Shown here one piece after another: positions 45,255 to 58,187 of a stretch of 64,000 bases of DNA. A program made the translations under genes and the position numbers. The notes beneath the pieces are model-generated. The model searched no databases, was not told where the DNA came from, and saw only the letters and a list, made by a program, of their open reading frames with translations. Source of the stretch: Iris pallida (Eukaryota; Streptophyta; Magnoliopsida; Asparagales; Iridaceae); contig JANAVB010007000.1 in the NCBI GenBank assembly GCA_029216955.1, positions 1,890,200 through 1,954,199 of the forward strand. Direction: 5' to 3'. Numbering within the stretch: position 1 is the first letter of the stretch; every line of letters begins with the position of its first letter.

Positions 45255-47763
45255 GATTTAAGATAAGATTTAGAAAAAGATTTAGGAAAAAAAAAAGATT
45301 AGGTGGTCGGCCCCACCCGACCACCCCAATCTCTAATGTATAAGCTGCAAAGAGCAGCGACAGCACATTGTGCCGATCCCCCTTTTTACAAAGAACTAGC
45401 AACAATAGCAGCAAGCAACTGCATTAATATAGGGGCCGACCCCTTCATCATTGACTCTTGGCCGAACCCACTTATATATATAGTTATACATATGTTATAA
45501 AACCCTAATCTCCTCAAGTATTCTCCTCCTCTCTCCTCCACCCTCGGCCAACTCCTCCCCTTCGCAAGCACAGCGACACCTCGCGACAGCGGCGACAGAA
45601 ACGACGACGACGACAACAACAACAACAACAGATTCCCACTTTAAGGTATCCTACTTCCTCGATTGATTTCTCTGTCAATTCTACTCCGTTTTTAGATCCG
45701 TAAATTTTTGTAGAAAGCCCACATGACCCTCTTCGAGATCCCCAGGTGGATTTTGATATGGCCATCCATCTTGCTCGAAAATTCGAGACGAAGTTGAAGA
45801 AAACCCCACTTTTCTGAATATTAAAAACTGTTTCAAAACACCAACTTGTCGGCCACTTTTCTCACTGTCCATTAAACTTTCGTAAAAACTAATTAAAGTC
45901 AGAGAATAACTACATAACCAAGATTGTAACACACCTTCTGGATTCGCTTTTCATCTGGTATGTGGAAAGTTAAACGTTGTTAAAGTTTCACGAAAAATTG
46001 TAAATTCTGTTTTCAAAACGTGGAAAAACACCGATACGGCGTGCGTCCCGACAAATCGGGCGACGTGGTCGTGCACTATATGTATCAAAAGACGCGTATG
46101 GATGTTGTCGACGTGTGGAAACTGACGGAACCCAATTTTGTTGCATGTGCCCGACGAAATCAGTGCGTATCCATCGAGATACCCCCGTATCGACCCTTTG
46201 CAAATTAAGTCACAACTTTGTGCACACTCTTCATATCACGATGAAACTTACGCCATTAGACTCGAAATATTTTTCTGGTCCTGTGAACCAATTTTGGTCC
46301 GATTCTGAGACCGTTGATCGGAATGCTATTTTGGCGGGCCCACAATCCCACTCAACGGGCGATTTCGTGCACAGCCTACCGGAATCCAAAATTGGACATA
46401 CCGATAGATTTATCTCATCAAAATAAATCTGTAGACATATAGTTTGACAACTTTAGAGACCGTAAATATTGGCACGCATTTCGGTGCAAAGCGGGTCCAA
46501 CGGCGGACTTCATTTTGACCCGAAATTACGATTTTGCCTCTGTTCCAGAATTTAACTTTTGGACAGGCGTTTCCTAGGCATATCTTTTATTTCAAACTTG
46601 TTCGTGATATTTGTTTCAGCATTCGGAGCTTCTTGTAGATTTTGACTTTCGTGATGACGATTCTGATTGTTGGATTTTGCTGCTTCTCGCACCACCCTCA
46701 GGCAAGATATCTTGCCATTATACTGTTTATTTTTAGTTTGCATTTTATTACATATCACTGTTCATTTATTTTCAGTTCTTGATTTACTGTCTGCTCGGTG
46801 ATATTAGATGTACTTTGTTATTTATCCGTTGATTGCATATGGACCTAGAGTTAAGGGACTACCGTTGTAGTGTATTGCATATACCTTGACACAGTTGTAC
46901 CATAAGGATGTGTGAGATGAGTAGCATGTAAAGTTTCTTGCGTGTGGACTGATCCCCCATGTGCTTGCGTTAGGGCTAACTGCTAATAGAGGCGTGTTAG
47001 GAGACTTAGTAGTTAGTAGTGTTACATGGTCGTGGACGCGACATGATAGGTACATTGGGTGGGGAGAACATTTCCTAGTCGTATCGGCTTCGATTGCACT
47101 TCCCTTGTAACCCGGAAGCTCCGCTGGAGATACGGGTATAAGCCTCTCAGGTTGGCCACTGTCGTTGTTGAACGTCATACTCTTAGGTCACTGGTGCCCA
47201 AGTGGGGACTATACCAGATCCCATTTATAGCCAGGGCTCATGCGACGAAAGGTTTGTTCTTAACTTCATGTTCACTTTAGTATGGTTAGGTTACCTTATT
47301 TATGTCTTGTCACTTTCTTTGATTGTGGCATATTTTATATTCAGTATTTATATGGCATGTTTATTGTATCTTGTTACATCCCTCTGAGGACCTGGTTATC
47401 TCTCCAGGTGTGTGCTTCTATGATTTTACAGGTGTTCTAGCCAAGGCCGTGATTTTCTTCATTCTTTTGAAGACGATTGCGCTTGGTTCGTCTCGTTATT
47501 TTATCGATCACTTCTTGTACATTTTATTTGAGGTAGTTGGTAGTAGACTTTGTCTCCGTCCAACGATTGTATACATGACAAATTTAAAGTTGCTTTTATA
47601 TCATTTATTTATCTAGTGGATGAGATTTAGTTATTATGGTTCTACGGCATTTTACAGCTTATGTATACATACAAGGTTTCCATATATTGGAGTGTACTTT
47701 GTATGTATACAGCTGGCATAGATACGTACCTAGTCCTAAGTATATTGGGACTGGGGTGTTACA
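44614..47763 (+). mobile_element. Element D 5' LTR
   Basis: 3150 bp. The first G is mutated (TATAAAACCCC). It holds (TA)n runs (45143-45182, 45203-45250), a TATA-like ttatatatatag near 45471, the start-region phrase aaaccctaatctcctc at about 45501, the block shared with A LTRs (46036-46566), and ends ..GGGGTGTTACA. Confidence 0.88.
45143..45250. repeat. (TA)n tracts in the D 5' LTR
   Basis: Two TA runs separated by an A-rich spacer (ttaaaaaataaaaaataaaa). The 3' LTR has one longer run at about 55602-55672 and lacks the spacer, so the tract has changed since insertion. Confidence 0.93.
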
Positions 47764-48199
47764 TGTTTTTGTGGTGGCCCATGCAGGTCTAGTTTGTCAG
47801 TTCGGTTACGTAATTGTACCGATGTGAGCCTGCAACATAGGATTAGAATCTAGGAATCTCATCCATACAGTTTGACCTTTTCCCTTGGCTTCAAATTTCG
47901 AACTCTTGTTCGACCTCCTTGAACTACATCTTGCTTGATTCCTTTCTACCGTCGATTATTATTTTCGTGCATAGTGTCAACTAGGAAGATGACTACACTA
48001 GTATATTCTCATAGGTCAAACACATGGCTAGAATGGTTATATTGACAATTGGAATACATTTAAGACTCTAATTGAGTTAAATGTTTTTTTTAAGTGTGAT
48101 TTAATGATTAGTAATTTGTAAAGTAGGATATTACCAAGGAAAGTTTTATTCTTGAGATTTCTAATTAGTAAACACCATAGGATTGATACTGCAGGAAGA

Positions 48200-48282
<83 letters not shown>

Positions 48283-49340
48283 TAGGATCTTTATACCATT
48301 GATTTAAGAAATTGATTGAATTTTTGAGTTTTGATATTTATGAATTATGGGGTTATAGCTATACATCTTTGAACAAATATAAAATTGATTTGCATTTCGA
48401 GTTGTGATATTTATAATTTTTTGGTGATAGATATACATCTTTGAGCAAATATAAAATTTATTTGATTTTCGAGTTTTGATGTTTATGATTTATTGGATTA
48501 TGGTTATACACCTTTGAACGGTTATAAAGTTGGTTTGAAAATGATCTTAGCTTTTAAAAATGGCCGTAGGAATTATTTAAATTGAGTTGTACAACTTACA
48601 ATTTTCGTGTTTAGTGAATTTTGAATTTTAAGTGGAAGTAACGATGGTAAATTTTGGTTTACAATAATTGAAAATGATTTTGAGAAATTTTTCTTTATTT
48701 TAAATTGTGTCCTATGATTGAGGATTTACAAATCCATTTAGATTTTTTGGTAAAAAAAAGAAAGAAAGATTTTGACTGATAAGACTATTTGAAAATTTAG
48801 TTTAATGTGGGATTGCTAATATTAAATTTTTTTGGAGAATTTTGAAGGATGTGATGAAAAGTTATTTTGATTGATTAAAGGAAGTCACCATTTAAAAATT
48901 ATGATTTTGTTGGAATAACTTAGCATGAATAGAAGTTAAAATTGATGAGAGCATTGAGCTTAATTTTTGAGATTGCTTTTAATATGCTAAGAGTTTTATT
49001 ATGAGTTATTTGAAAATTTTAGAGTGTTAAATTTTTGATTGATGGTAAAAATTTTATGGATTCGTAAATTATGAACTCTTGAGTTAAATAGTTGAATTTA
49101 AACGTTAATTTTGGAAAGGGTTAGTAGTAACGTGATAAAAATTTTGCTTTGAGATTTATGAGAGTGATTTAAATTTTTTTTTTATGATGAATTTGAACGG
49201 ATTGGAGTAAATACAAATTTTGGTGGTTTATTTTTGAATGTTTATTTTTGAAACTTTTTTTTAGGAAACTTGAGTTAAATTTTAATGGTAGGCCCAAGAT
49301 AACCTTACTGAGTATTCCACACTAATTGTCATGTCACCCA
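47764..49340 (+). mobile_element. Element D interior, left part (noncoding)
   Basis: Next to the LTR is TGTTTTTGTGGTGGCCCATG, the same phrase found at the primer-site position of LARD-1 and element B. Further on are a (TA)n run (48206-48279), three degenerate copies of a unit of about 72 bp (48312-48540, each with tatacatctttgaacaaata or a variant), and AT-rich DNA. No coding sequence is seen. It ends with ACCCA, the left target duplication of solo LTR E. Confidence 0.75.
48206..48540. repeat. (TA)n run and a degenerate 72-bp repeat (3 copies)
   Basis: After the TA run (48206-48279), three units each carry gag(t)ttttgatatttatga or a variant, a g-rich turn, then atacatctttga(a/g)caaatataaaattgattt. 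They have drifted, so the array is old. Confidence 0.75.
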
Positions 49341-50139
49341 TGTCACTGCCACTTTTCTAGCATGAGGACATTTTGGTCATTTTTAAAAATTTGTGAATTA
49401 ATTGGAATTATTATTAATTATTTGGGTTTAATATATTTAATATGATTTTTAGTGATTTTTTTGGTGATTTTTGTAGAATTGATTTTTGACCTATAGAGAC
49501 TTTGACTTAAGTCGACCTTGTAGACTAACCTAGTGGCTAACCTAGGTCTTGACTTGTGAATTGGATTTGAAAACCTAGGATGACTTAAGTTCATGAGGAT
49601 GAACTCATTGGGTTTGATTTGGTGAATTTAGGAGTTAGTTTGATATGGAAATGGCTTGTGAAGTCACAAGTCATTTTATGACTATTAGGCTTAATGGCCC
49701 ATAGCCCACACCCCTTGAACCAAGCCCTAACCCTAGAAATCCTGATTAGCCTCTTTGGTCAGCCCCTTCCCTATTTATATGCTCTCAAAACTAGGGTTGC
49801 CTCTTTAGGAAACTTGTCATTTGGAAGAGGTGAGTCCCCATCCTTGTAATTCCTTAGAAAATCCATTTCTTCTCCAAATTCCTTCAAATAAATTGCAATA
49901 GGACCTAATAATAGTCTACTTGCTGTTATTGTGGAGTATTTTCAGGGGGCACACAGTTTGAGGAAGTTTAGTGGCTTGTGGAGCTATTCCCATTTGGGGA
50001 TTTTGACCCATTGTTCAACTATAGGTATATTCCTCTCTAATTTGTTTTAAATTCTGTAAAATTCATTTCTAGGTTGCCCTAACCCTAGCCAAACTGTAGG
50101 AATAGGGTTTCCTAAATTTTCGTGTCATTTCGTGTCCGT

Positions 50140-50790
50140 TCTGGACACGTATCAGTGCACACTGCTAGGTGTTTGATGAAATGCCCCAATGGGCATTTCG
50201 TGTGATTTTTGGTGTTTTGTTTGAATAGGAATTTATGATTTGGTCTTGCTTACACATTCCTGTGCTTGGTGTCGTGTCTTAGTGTTGTGTCGAGTCCACA
50301 CGGACACGCGAACACGTGGTCGCGCGCGCACGTGCACAGGCACTGTGCGTGCCCTGCTGCTCGGGCATGTTTGCGACTCGAACACGGCTCCTCGACATGC
50401 CAAAATTGACGTGTAGCTAGGGGCTGACACTGACACGGGGCTCCCCAAATTTCAGAGCCCTACGTGTCGTGTCGGACACGCACGAACGCGTGCACCATTT
50501 TGTGCATTGTGCAGTCGACTGTCCTTTTGGGCACTGACACGCGTGTCTCGTGTCGTGAACACGCGACTTAGACACGATTCAGTGTGCCCAATGGGTAGCC
50601 CTAGTATGGGTGAACACGTGGACACAATCTCGTGGGTTGTGTCGCTTTGTGTCGTGTGCACAGACACTGTGAACACGTGCACGCTGTTTACAGTGGTTTG
50701 TGTCCAGTGTTTTACTGTTGTTGGGTTTTCTGAGATTGGACACGTTTGTGTCCAGTTTTGTGGACACAAACACATCACCTAGCACGAGCA
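50140..50790 (+). promoter_or_regulatory. CACGTG/CGTGTC-rich segment in solo LTR E
   Basis: The hexamer CACGTG (G-box, bound by bHLH and bZIP factors) occurs near 50313, 50329, 50614 and 50673. The phrases ggacacg, cgtgtc and acacgcg recur on both strands throughout. I see no gene; long antisense frames come from the repeated phrase. Confidence 0.45.
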
Positions 50791-51761
50791 CATTATGTTT
50801 AAACCTTACCAACCTCTGTATTGAGTTCTAATTCAAATTCATTGTTCAATTTCCCTTTTCCTTTTTTTTTCTGATATCCTAAGTATCAGTTGTTACTGAT
50901 TTCAGCCCAGATTTCAATCTGATTTTTGGCAATCATTTTACCTATTATATATTGTTAATTGCATGTTATCAAACCCCTAATGTGTTCATCTATGTATTAT
51001 CTACCTGTATGAGGAATTTGGGATTAATTGGATGTGTTTTGGGCTCATAAAACCTGAGATTTAAAGGGGGACTGAAATATGGTTTTGATAACAGTAAACT
51101 GATTTCTTACTTGGGCTGTCATGGCATGTTGAGTCTCATTTAATTGGTATTAGATGTTTTCCCATGTGGTATTTGACCTGGACAGTAGCACACTGTTCCT
51201 AAACTAAATTTGGGTTGTTGAGTGTTATGCTAACTGATTTGAACCTTGGTTCAACATTAAAACCTGAGAATGAGTTAATATTGAGTTCATGTTTTGTTAA
51301 CCCATGAATACATCCAAACTGAACCTGAGTTTAGTTCTTGAAATTGGGAATCAAGCTCCTCCCAATCCTGTGAATTGAATGTGTACACAGTTCCTCCTCT
51401 ATGACTGTTTTGAAACTGAACATGAGTACTCCCTTTCTTTGAACTGTTTTAAACTAAAATGTACACTGTTACTTGATTCTTCCTTGATTGGCATATGACT
51501 GAGATTCCTCCTTGTGTATAAAACTGAATTTGATCTTGTCTAAAACCTGGGAATTAATCCATGTTTTTCTAGTTATTGATAATACACACACCATGTCTCA
51601 CACCTATCACACATGTGCTTGTGTCCTCTCTCCCTACCTATATATATATATATATATTATAGGCTTTGTGTCTAGGATTAGTTTCCTATATATATATGTG
51701 AATGTATGTGCCTTGTGATGTTAGTCCTATACATATATATTAGTTAGATACATAATGTGTG

Positions 51762-51826
<65 letters not shown>

Positions 51827-51995
51827 GTATTATATGGTGTCTTGAAATGTGGGGTGGTGATATGTGTTAGAGAGTAAGGGGAATACCTTGGATGCATGGT
51901 ATTATACATATATGTGTTATGGTAGATAGTCATGGTGTGGACTAGTTAGTCATATTAAAGCCTAGAATAGTCTTGCTAGACATAGTTTAGACTAG

Positions 51996-52081
51996 TTTGA
52001 CCTAGATTAGACTTGGTTGACCTAGTTGACTTCTAGGGTTGACCAGAGTTGACCAAAAGTTGACTTTGGTCTAGATTGACC
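51996..52081 (+). promoter_or_regulatory. Cluster of seven W-box cores in solo LTR E
   Basis: TTGACC or TTGACT occurs at 51997, 52017, 52026, 52039, 52049, 52060 and 52076, all on the + strand within 86 bp. W boxes (TTGACY) are the binding sites of WRKY transcription factors, which act in defence and stress responses. The repeated gttgacctag phrase suggests that local duplication built the cluster. Binding is not shown. Confidence 0.6.
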
Positions 52082-53298
52082 TAGTTTCATGTAGAATGCA
52101 TTAAATTGCATTGTATTATCATTCTGGGCTTATTGTGACTCGTACTGTTCTAAATAGGAGCCAGACACCACTCCTCGGACAGTACTTTCATCTCGGACTT
52201 TCAGATAGCAGGCGAGTACATTCTCTGATCTTTTCATACCTGTCTGGATATATTCATGCTCTAGATTACTCTACATGATGCTGACACGTATCTTCACGGA
52301 TTAGTACTATATGGATCCCTTCCTGAGATGTTATCCCTCTACGGGTGCATCGGGTATTTCATGTTCATGTACTTTATCATGTGCATCACGTACTCCTTGT
52401 ACTCGTATTTAGTTCATGTTTTTACATGTTCTCATGTGCTGTCATGTGCTTCATGTGCTCATGTACTACTCCTTCGTGAGTTCATGTATCTTAGCTGTAT
52501 TCATGTGCTTATGACATAACTTGAACGGATCCTTGTGTATTGATTAGGGCGGGGTGAGTAGAATTGGTTATGTGGACACAATCCCTAGTAGGTAATCATG
52601 TGATCCTTATTTGTATTCATGTGCCCCCAAGCCGTTTACATAACCATATTGTGCTCTAAATCACGTAGTCACTTACAGTCTTTACTATCATGTATCTATT
52701 TCCAGTTACAAATATCTCCTGTTTTACTTGTACTTCCATTCAGCCTTTCCTGTATTTTGCTCTATTGCAATGATTCATACTCCTAACCTGATATGAACTG
52801 TTGAGAGATATGTGCTCGTTCCCGTCCTGACTGGACCTGTTGAAATATTACAGAGGATGAGGCTGAGGCGTTCTTCCCTACTTACTACGGTGCCACACTA
52901 GATGAGTGCCCAGACTTGGACCAGCAGCAGGAGCCATTAGCTGTAGATGACACTCCTTTAGATTAGGACTGTCTTTTCTATTTGGGATTATTGTACTAGA
53001 CTTTAAGATATTCTGAGATATATTTATTTTTAGACACTTAGTTCTGGATTTGTATCTCTGTGATTCTCTGTTCTGGATTTTGTTATCTTTCATTATCTAT
53101 CTATCTTACCTGTTCTACCTTAGCTGTGGTTGAGTTTTATATTGTGTTATGTTACCCCCATTCTGGGAGTATAACTGCTATACCTTCAATTGTTAGATGT
53201 TGTGACCTAGGACAGCGTTCTACCGCCGACACTGCGGCATAGGCTGGACGTACCCACGTCTCGTGCCCTTACTCTAGGGTGCGGGTCGTGACAACCCA

Positions 53299-55075
53299 TG
53301 ACCATGATAGTAGTATATACACAAGTGTTGTTAGTCATCTACCCAGCTATGTGACTGTATTTCCACCTTGACTTACTCGACCTTCCTTCAATTCTAGATC
53401 TTTTAATTGCGACCTTCAAACCCATTTACAATTTGAATAATGAGTTAATGGTTCCTTAACTGTATTCATCTAGGAGACTATCTTCTCTCTCCTAAATTAT
53501 TTTATTGGATTCTTTAATTAATTTTATTTCATGCTTTAACTTGATCTTCTTTATTTTTGTGCATTAATTATCACCTCGTGAACTCCCACTTTCTATTTTA
53601 GATCTTTTGGCGTCCCTTACCATGACTTGGATATTTGGAGCACAATACTACACTTTTCCTTCCAACAAATTTCACATATAAGACCTAGACAAGCCCACCT
53701 TCCTGTAGACATATCATGTCCCACCAAAATCTATCTCCTTGTACTCTATTTCTTGATATGACCTTATGGTCAAAATGGCCAAACTATAATCTTTACCATG
53801 ATACCGATATATTTTAACCACGGATAGGGATTCTATCACTCAATTCTTTCGACCGATATGTGATTGTGTTCTACTAAATTCCTTAAATGCTTAAATTTGT
53901 ACTTTAGCTCGATTGCTTGACCCATTGTCCTATGATACTAGTAGTTTAACTCTTGTAAGTTGGGTATAATACCTCACCACCTATCAAACCTTTTTTCTTG
54001 TGAACCACATTGGTAAGTTCACTTAGACTATAAATTCAGAGGACCCTACCTTATCTAGTCTACCAAGCCATAAATGAAGAAACACTAGGACAACTGTAAA
54101 GGTCCAAACTTTGGGCGAGCCTTGATTTTAAAAGATCTTGGACTATTTAAATTCCTTCATCAGTACCTCCCTTGCACATATTTCGACTACCCCATGCTGC
54201 TAATGCTGCTTCAGTTTTGCAAGCTTATTTTGTTGTCAAGCTTGATCATGACATATTTTATTGGGTGCACCCACTAACATATTGTCTAATCAGAGCCGGT
54301 GCATGATGGTCTGATCAACCTATTGCACTTTGGTTCGCTTTTTCAAATATTATTCTACGTGGATGGAGACATAGTAAAACTTGCCTTAGAGTCTCTTCCG
54401 TGATAGCTTTGACAACTCTCATTTGAATTATTTTCCGTCGCCTATGAACCTCGTATTTCGTACTCAATAGCATCGTCTTTGAACACTTTATTGATGTTGA
54501 CTTTACATACTTTAGAAAGATCACACACGGTACTTGATTGATAGACCCAAGATAGCATCTTTAGTTGCCCAATTAGTTATTTATACACAAGTGTAGATAG
54601 CCACCGACCTACTCATGTGGCTATATCCTCGCCCTTAACTACTCCCCATTTTCTCAACCCTAGAATTATTATCGTGTCATTCCCATTTATTCTTGAGCAC
54701 TCGAGAATGATTATAATCATTCACTTCAATCAAACTCTCAATCGAGGCGATTAGCCCCAGTTTCTCTCTAGGAACCACATCTCCCAAATGTCTAAATTAT
54801 TCTCTTTGATCATCACAATTCCTTATTCCCTCCAAATTGGATTATCGAAATTTTGGTACCTTCACTAGCAACCCTTATTCAATTCCATAATCATGATATT
54901 TTTGTATATATCGACTCCCCAATTTTCTAATGCACGGTTGTGTGGAACGCCGTTTCACCGCCCCCTCCAAAATTTAATTACATTTTTCGTATTGACGAAC
55001 TCTTCATATCCCTCAACCCTATCTACCCTATTACTCCTAAATTTTGAGGACAAAATTCTTGTAAGTTGTGTAGGA
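53299..55075 (+). mobile_element. Element D interior, right part (noncoding, shared with A1)
   Basis: It resembles 1-1617 in order over long distances (see the phrases around 53590-53880) and ends in ttttgaggacaaaattcttg plus gtaagttgtgtagga, the polypurine side. I see no coding sequence. Confidence 0.7.
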
Positions 55076-55598
55076 TGTAAAACCCCTATTTTTTAATTAT
55101 TTTTTAGACTTAAAAATGAATTTATACAATTTATCGTTTTATATATTTTTTTGATGACCCGGTTTGGCCAATTCAGTCCGAACAGGGCTCAAACAAAATT
55201 TAAGCCCATGTGAGCATGTGTGGTGACTAAGATGGCCATGTAGGAACATTTCATGTGTGTACAAATATTTTTAAATAATTTTGAGACTTGTTGAATATTT
55301 ATTGACTTTTGGTACAAAATTTATGTTTTATTAATAAAATAATATTTTACAAGACGGTACAATTTTCTGGACCCATACATGGGTGAGCGGTAAAGTTCAC
55401 CCATTGGGACGATTATTATTATTTTATTTTGTGGAGATTTAGTAAACATGTTTTCCTATTTAGATATTATTATTATCTGAGTTGATTTATTAAGGATTGA
55501 ATTTATATATATGTTGATATGCTCAAATATATTAAATAAATGGATAGTTGAATTTTAAATGGTATTTGGATTTTCAATAGATTTTTTGGTATATTTAT

Positions 55599-55676
<78 letters not shown>

Positions 55677-58187
55677 GATTTAAGATAAGATTCAGAAAAA
55701 GATTTAGAAAAAAAAAAGATTGGGTGGTCGGCCCCACCCGACTACCCCAATCTCTAATGTATAAGCTACAAAGAGCAGCGGCAGCACATTGTGTCGACCC
55801 CCTTTTTTATAAAGAACTAGCAACAATAGCAGCAAGCAGCTGCATTAATATAGGGGCCGACCCCTTCATCATTGACTCTTGGCCGAACCCACTTATATAT
55901 ATAGTTATACATATGTTATAAAACCCTAATCTCCTCCACTTTTCTCCTCCTCTCTCCTCCACCCTCGGCCAACTCCTCCCCTCCGCAAGCACAGTAACAC
56001 CTCGCGACATCGGCGACAGAAACGACGACGACGACAACAACAACAACAACAACAGATTTCCACTTTAAGGTATCCCACTTTCCCGATCGATTTCTCTGTC
56101 AATTCTACTCCGTTTTTAGATCCATAAATTTGTATAGAAAGCCCACATGACCCTCTTCTAGATCCCCAGGTGGATTTTGACATGGCCATCCATCTTGCTC
56201 GAAAAATCGAGACGAAGTTGGAGAAAAACCCACTTTTCTGAATATTAAAAACTGTTTCAAAACACCAACTTGTCGGCCACTTTTCTCGCTGTCCATTAAA
56301 CTTTCATAAAAACTAATTAAAGGCAGAGAATAACAACATAACCGAGATTGTAACACACCTTCTGGATTCGCTTTTCATCTAGTATGTAGAAAGTTACACG
56401 TTGTTAAAGTTTTACGAAAAATTATAAATTCTGTTTTCAAAAAGTGGAAAAACACCGATACGGCGTGCGCCCCGACAAATCGGGCGACATGGTCGCGCAC
56501 TATACGCATCGAAAGACGAGTATGGATGTTGTCGACGTGTGGAAACTGACGGAACCCGATTTCATTGCATGTGTGCGACAAAATCAGTGCTTATCCGTCG
56601 AGATACCCCCGTATCGACCCTTTGCAAATTAAGTCACAACTTTGTGCACACTCATCATATCATGATGAAACTTACGCCATTGGAATCAAAATATTTTTCT
56701 GGTCCTGTGAACCAAGTTTGGTCCGATTCTGAGACCGTTGATCGGGACACTATTTTGGCGGGCCCATAATCCTACTCAACGTGCGATTTTGTGCACAGCC
56801 TACCGGAATCGAAAATTGGACATACCGATGGGTTCGTCTCGTCAAAACAAATCTGTAGACATATAGTTTGGCGACTTTAGAGACCGTAGATATTGGCACG
56901 TATTTCGGTACAAAGCGGGTCCAACGGCGGACATCGTTTTGACTCGAAATTACGATTTTGCCCCTGTTCCAGAATTTAACTTTTGGACAGGCGTTTCCTA
57001 GGCATATCTTTTATTCCAAACTCGTTCGTGATATTTGTTTCAGCATCCGGAGCTTCTTGTAGATTTAGACTTTCGTGATGACGATTCTGATTGTTGGATT
57101 TTGCTGCTTCTCGTACCACCCTCAGGCGAGATACCTTGCCATTATACTGTTTATTTTTAGTTTGCATTTTATTACATATCACTGTTCATTTATTTTCAGT
57201 TCTTAATTTACTGCCTGCTTAGTGATATTAGATGTACTTTGTTATTTATCCGTTGATTGCATATGGACCTAGAGTTAAGGGACTACCGTTGTAGTGTATT
57301 GCATATACCTTGACACAGTTATACCACGAGGATGTGAGAGATGAGTAGCATGTAGAGGTTCTTGCGTGTGGGCTGATCCCCCATGTGCTTGCGTTAGGGC
57401 TAACTGCTAATAGAGGCGTGTTAGGAGACTTAGTAGTTAGTAGTGTTACATGGTCGTGGACGCGACATGATAGGTACATTGGGTGGGGAGAACATTTCCT
57501 TGTCGTATGGGCTTCGATTGTACTTCCCTTGTAACCCGAAAGCTCCGCTGGAGATACGGGTATGAGCCTCTCAGGTTGGCCACTGTCGTTTTTGAATGTC
57601 ATGCTCTTAGGTCACTGGTGCCCAAGTGGGGACTATACCAGATCCCATTTACAGCCAGGGCTCATGCGACGAAAGGTTTGTTCTTAACTGCATGTTTACT
57701 TTAGTATGGTTAGGTTACCTTATTTATGTCTTATCACTTTCTTTGATTGTGGCATATTTTATATTCAGTATTTATATGGCATGTTTATTGTATCTTGTTA
57801 CGTCCCTCTGAGGACCTAGTTATCTCTCCAGGTGTGTGCTTCTATGATTTTACAGGTGTTCTAGCCAAGGCCGTGATCTTCTCCATTCTTTCGAAGACGA
57901 TTGCGCTTGGTTCGTCTCATTATTTTATCGATCACTTCTTGTACATTTTATTTGAGGTAGTTGGTAGTGGACTTTGTCTCCGTCCAACGATTGTATACAT
58001 GACAAATTCAAAGTTGCTTTTATATCATTTATTTATCTGGTGGATAAGATTTAGTTATTATGGTTCTACGGCATTTTACAGCTTATGTATACATACAAGG
58101 TTTCCATATATTGGAGTGTACTTCGTATGTATACAGCTGGCATGGATACATACATAGTCCTAAGTATTTTGGGACAGGGGTATTACA
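55076..58187 (+). mobile_element. Element D 3' LTR
   Basis: 3112 bp, starting TGTAAAACCCC and ending GGGGTATTACA. It is the partner of 44614-47763, with the shared block at 56460-56990. It contains a TA run at about 55602-55672 and aaaccctaatctcctcc at about 55920. Confidence 0.9.

Larger units (their letters stand above)
49341..53293 (+). mobile_element. Solo LTR E inside element D
   Basis: It starts TGTCACTGCC and ends GGGTCGTGACA. The terminal hexamers TGTCAC and GTGACA are perfect inverted repeats. ACCCA lies directly before (49336-49340) and after (53294-53298), a perfect 5-bp target duplication. It is 3953 bp long, with no internal region and no second LTR, so I call it a solo LTR left by LTR-LTR recombination. 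A TATA-like tatttatatgctc lies near 49774. The last 100 bp resemble the ends of LTR A1 and element B. It carries a G-box-rich segment, a (TA)n run (51766-51822) and a dense W-box cluster. Confidence 0.8.
44614..58187 (+). mobile_element. Element D: LARD-like retrotransposon inserted in element B
   Basis: Direct repeats at 44614-47763 and 55076-58187 start T(G/A)TAAAACCCC and end GGTGTTACA or GGTATTACA. Flanks are GGAAA (44609-44613) and GGCAA (58188-58192), one mismatch. Element B coding sequence resumes on the far side. A polypurine-like gtaagttgtgtagga precedes the right LTR, so D reads on the + strand. After removing solo LTR E the interior is about 3.4 kb and has no recognisable coding domain. 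Its right part resembles the interior of A1. The structure (3.1-kb LTRs, noncoding interior) fits a LARD. Confidence 0.85.

Noticed and set aside
50233..50812. Frames rich in Thr, Val, His and Cys on both strands
   Set aside because: Produced by the repeated gacacg/cgtgtc phrase in solo LTR E.
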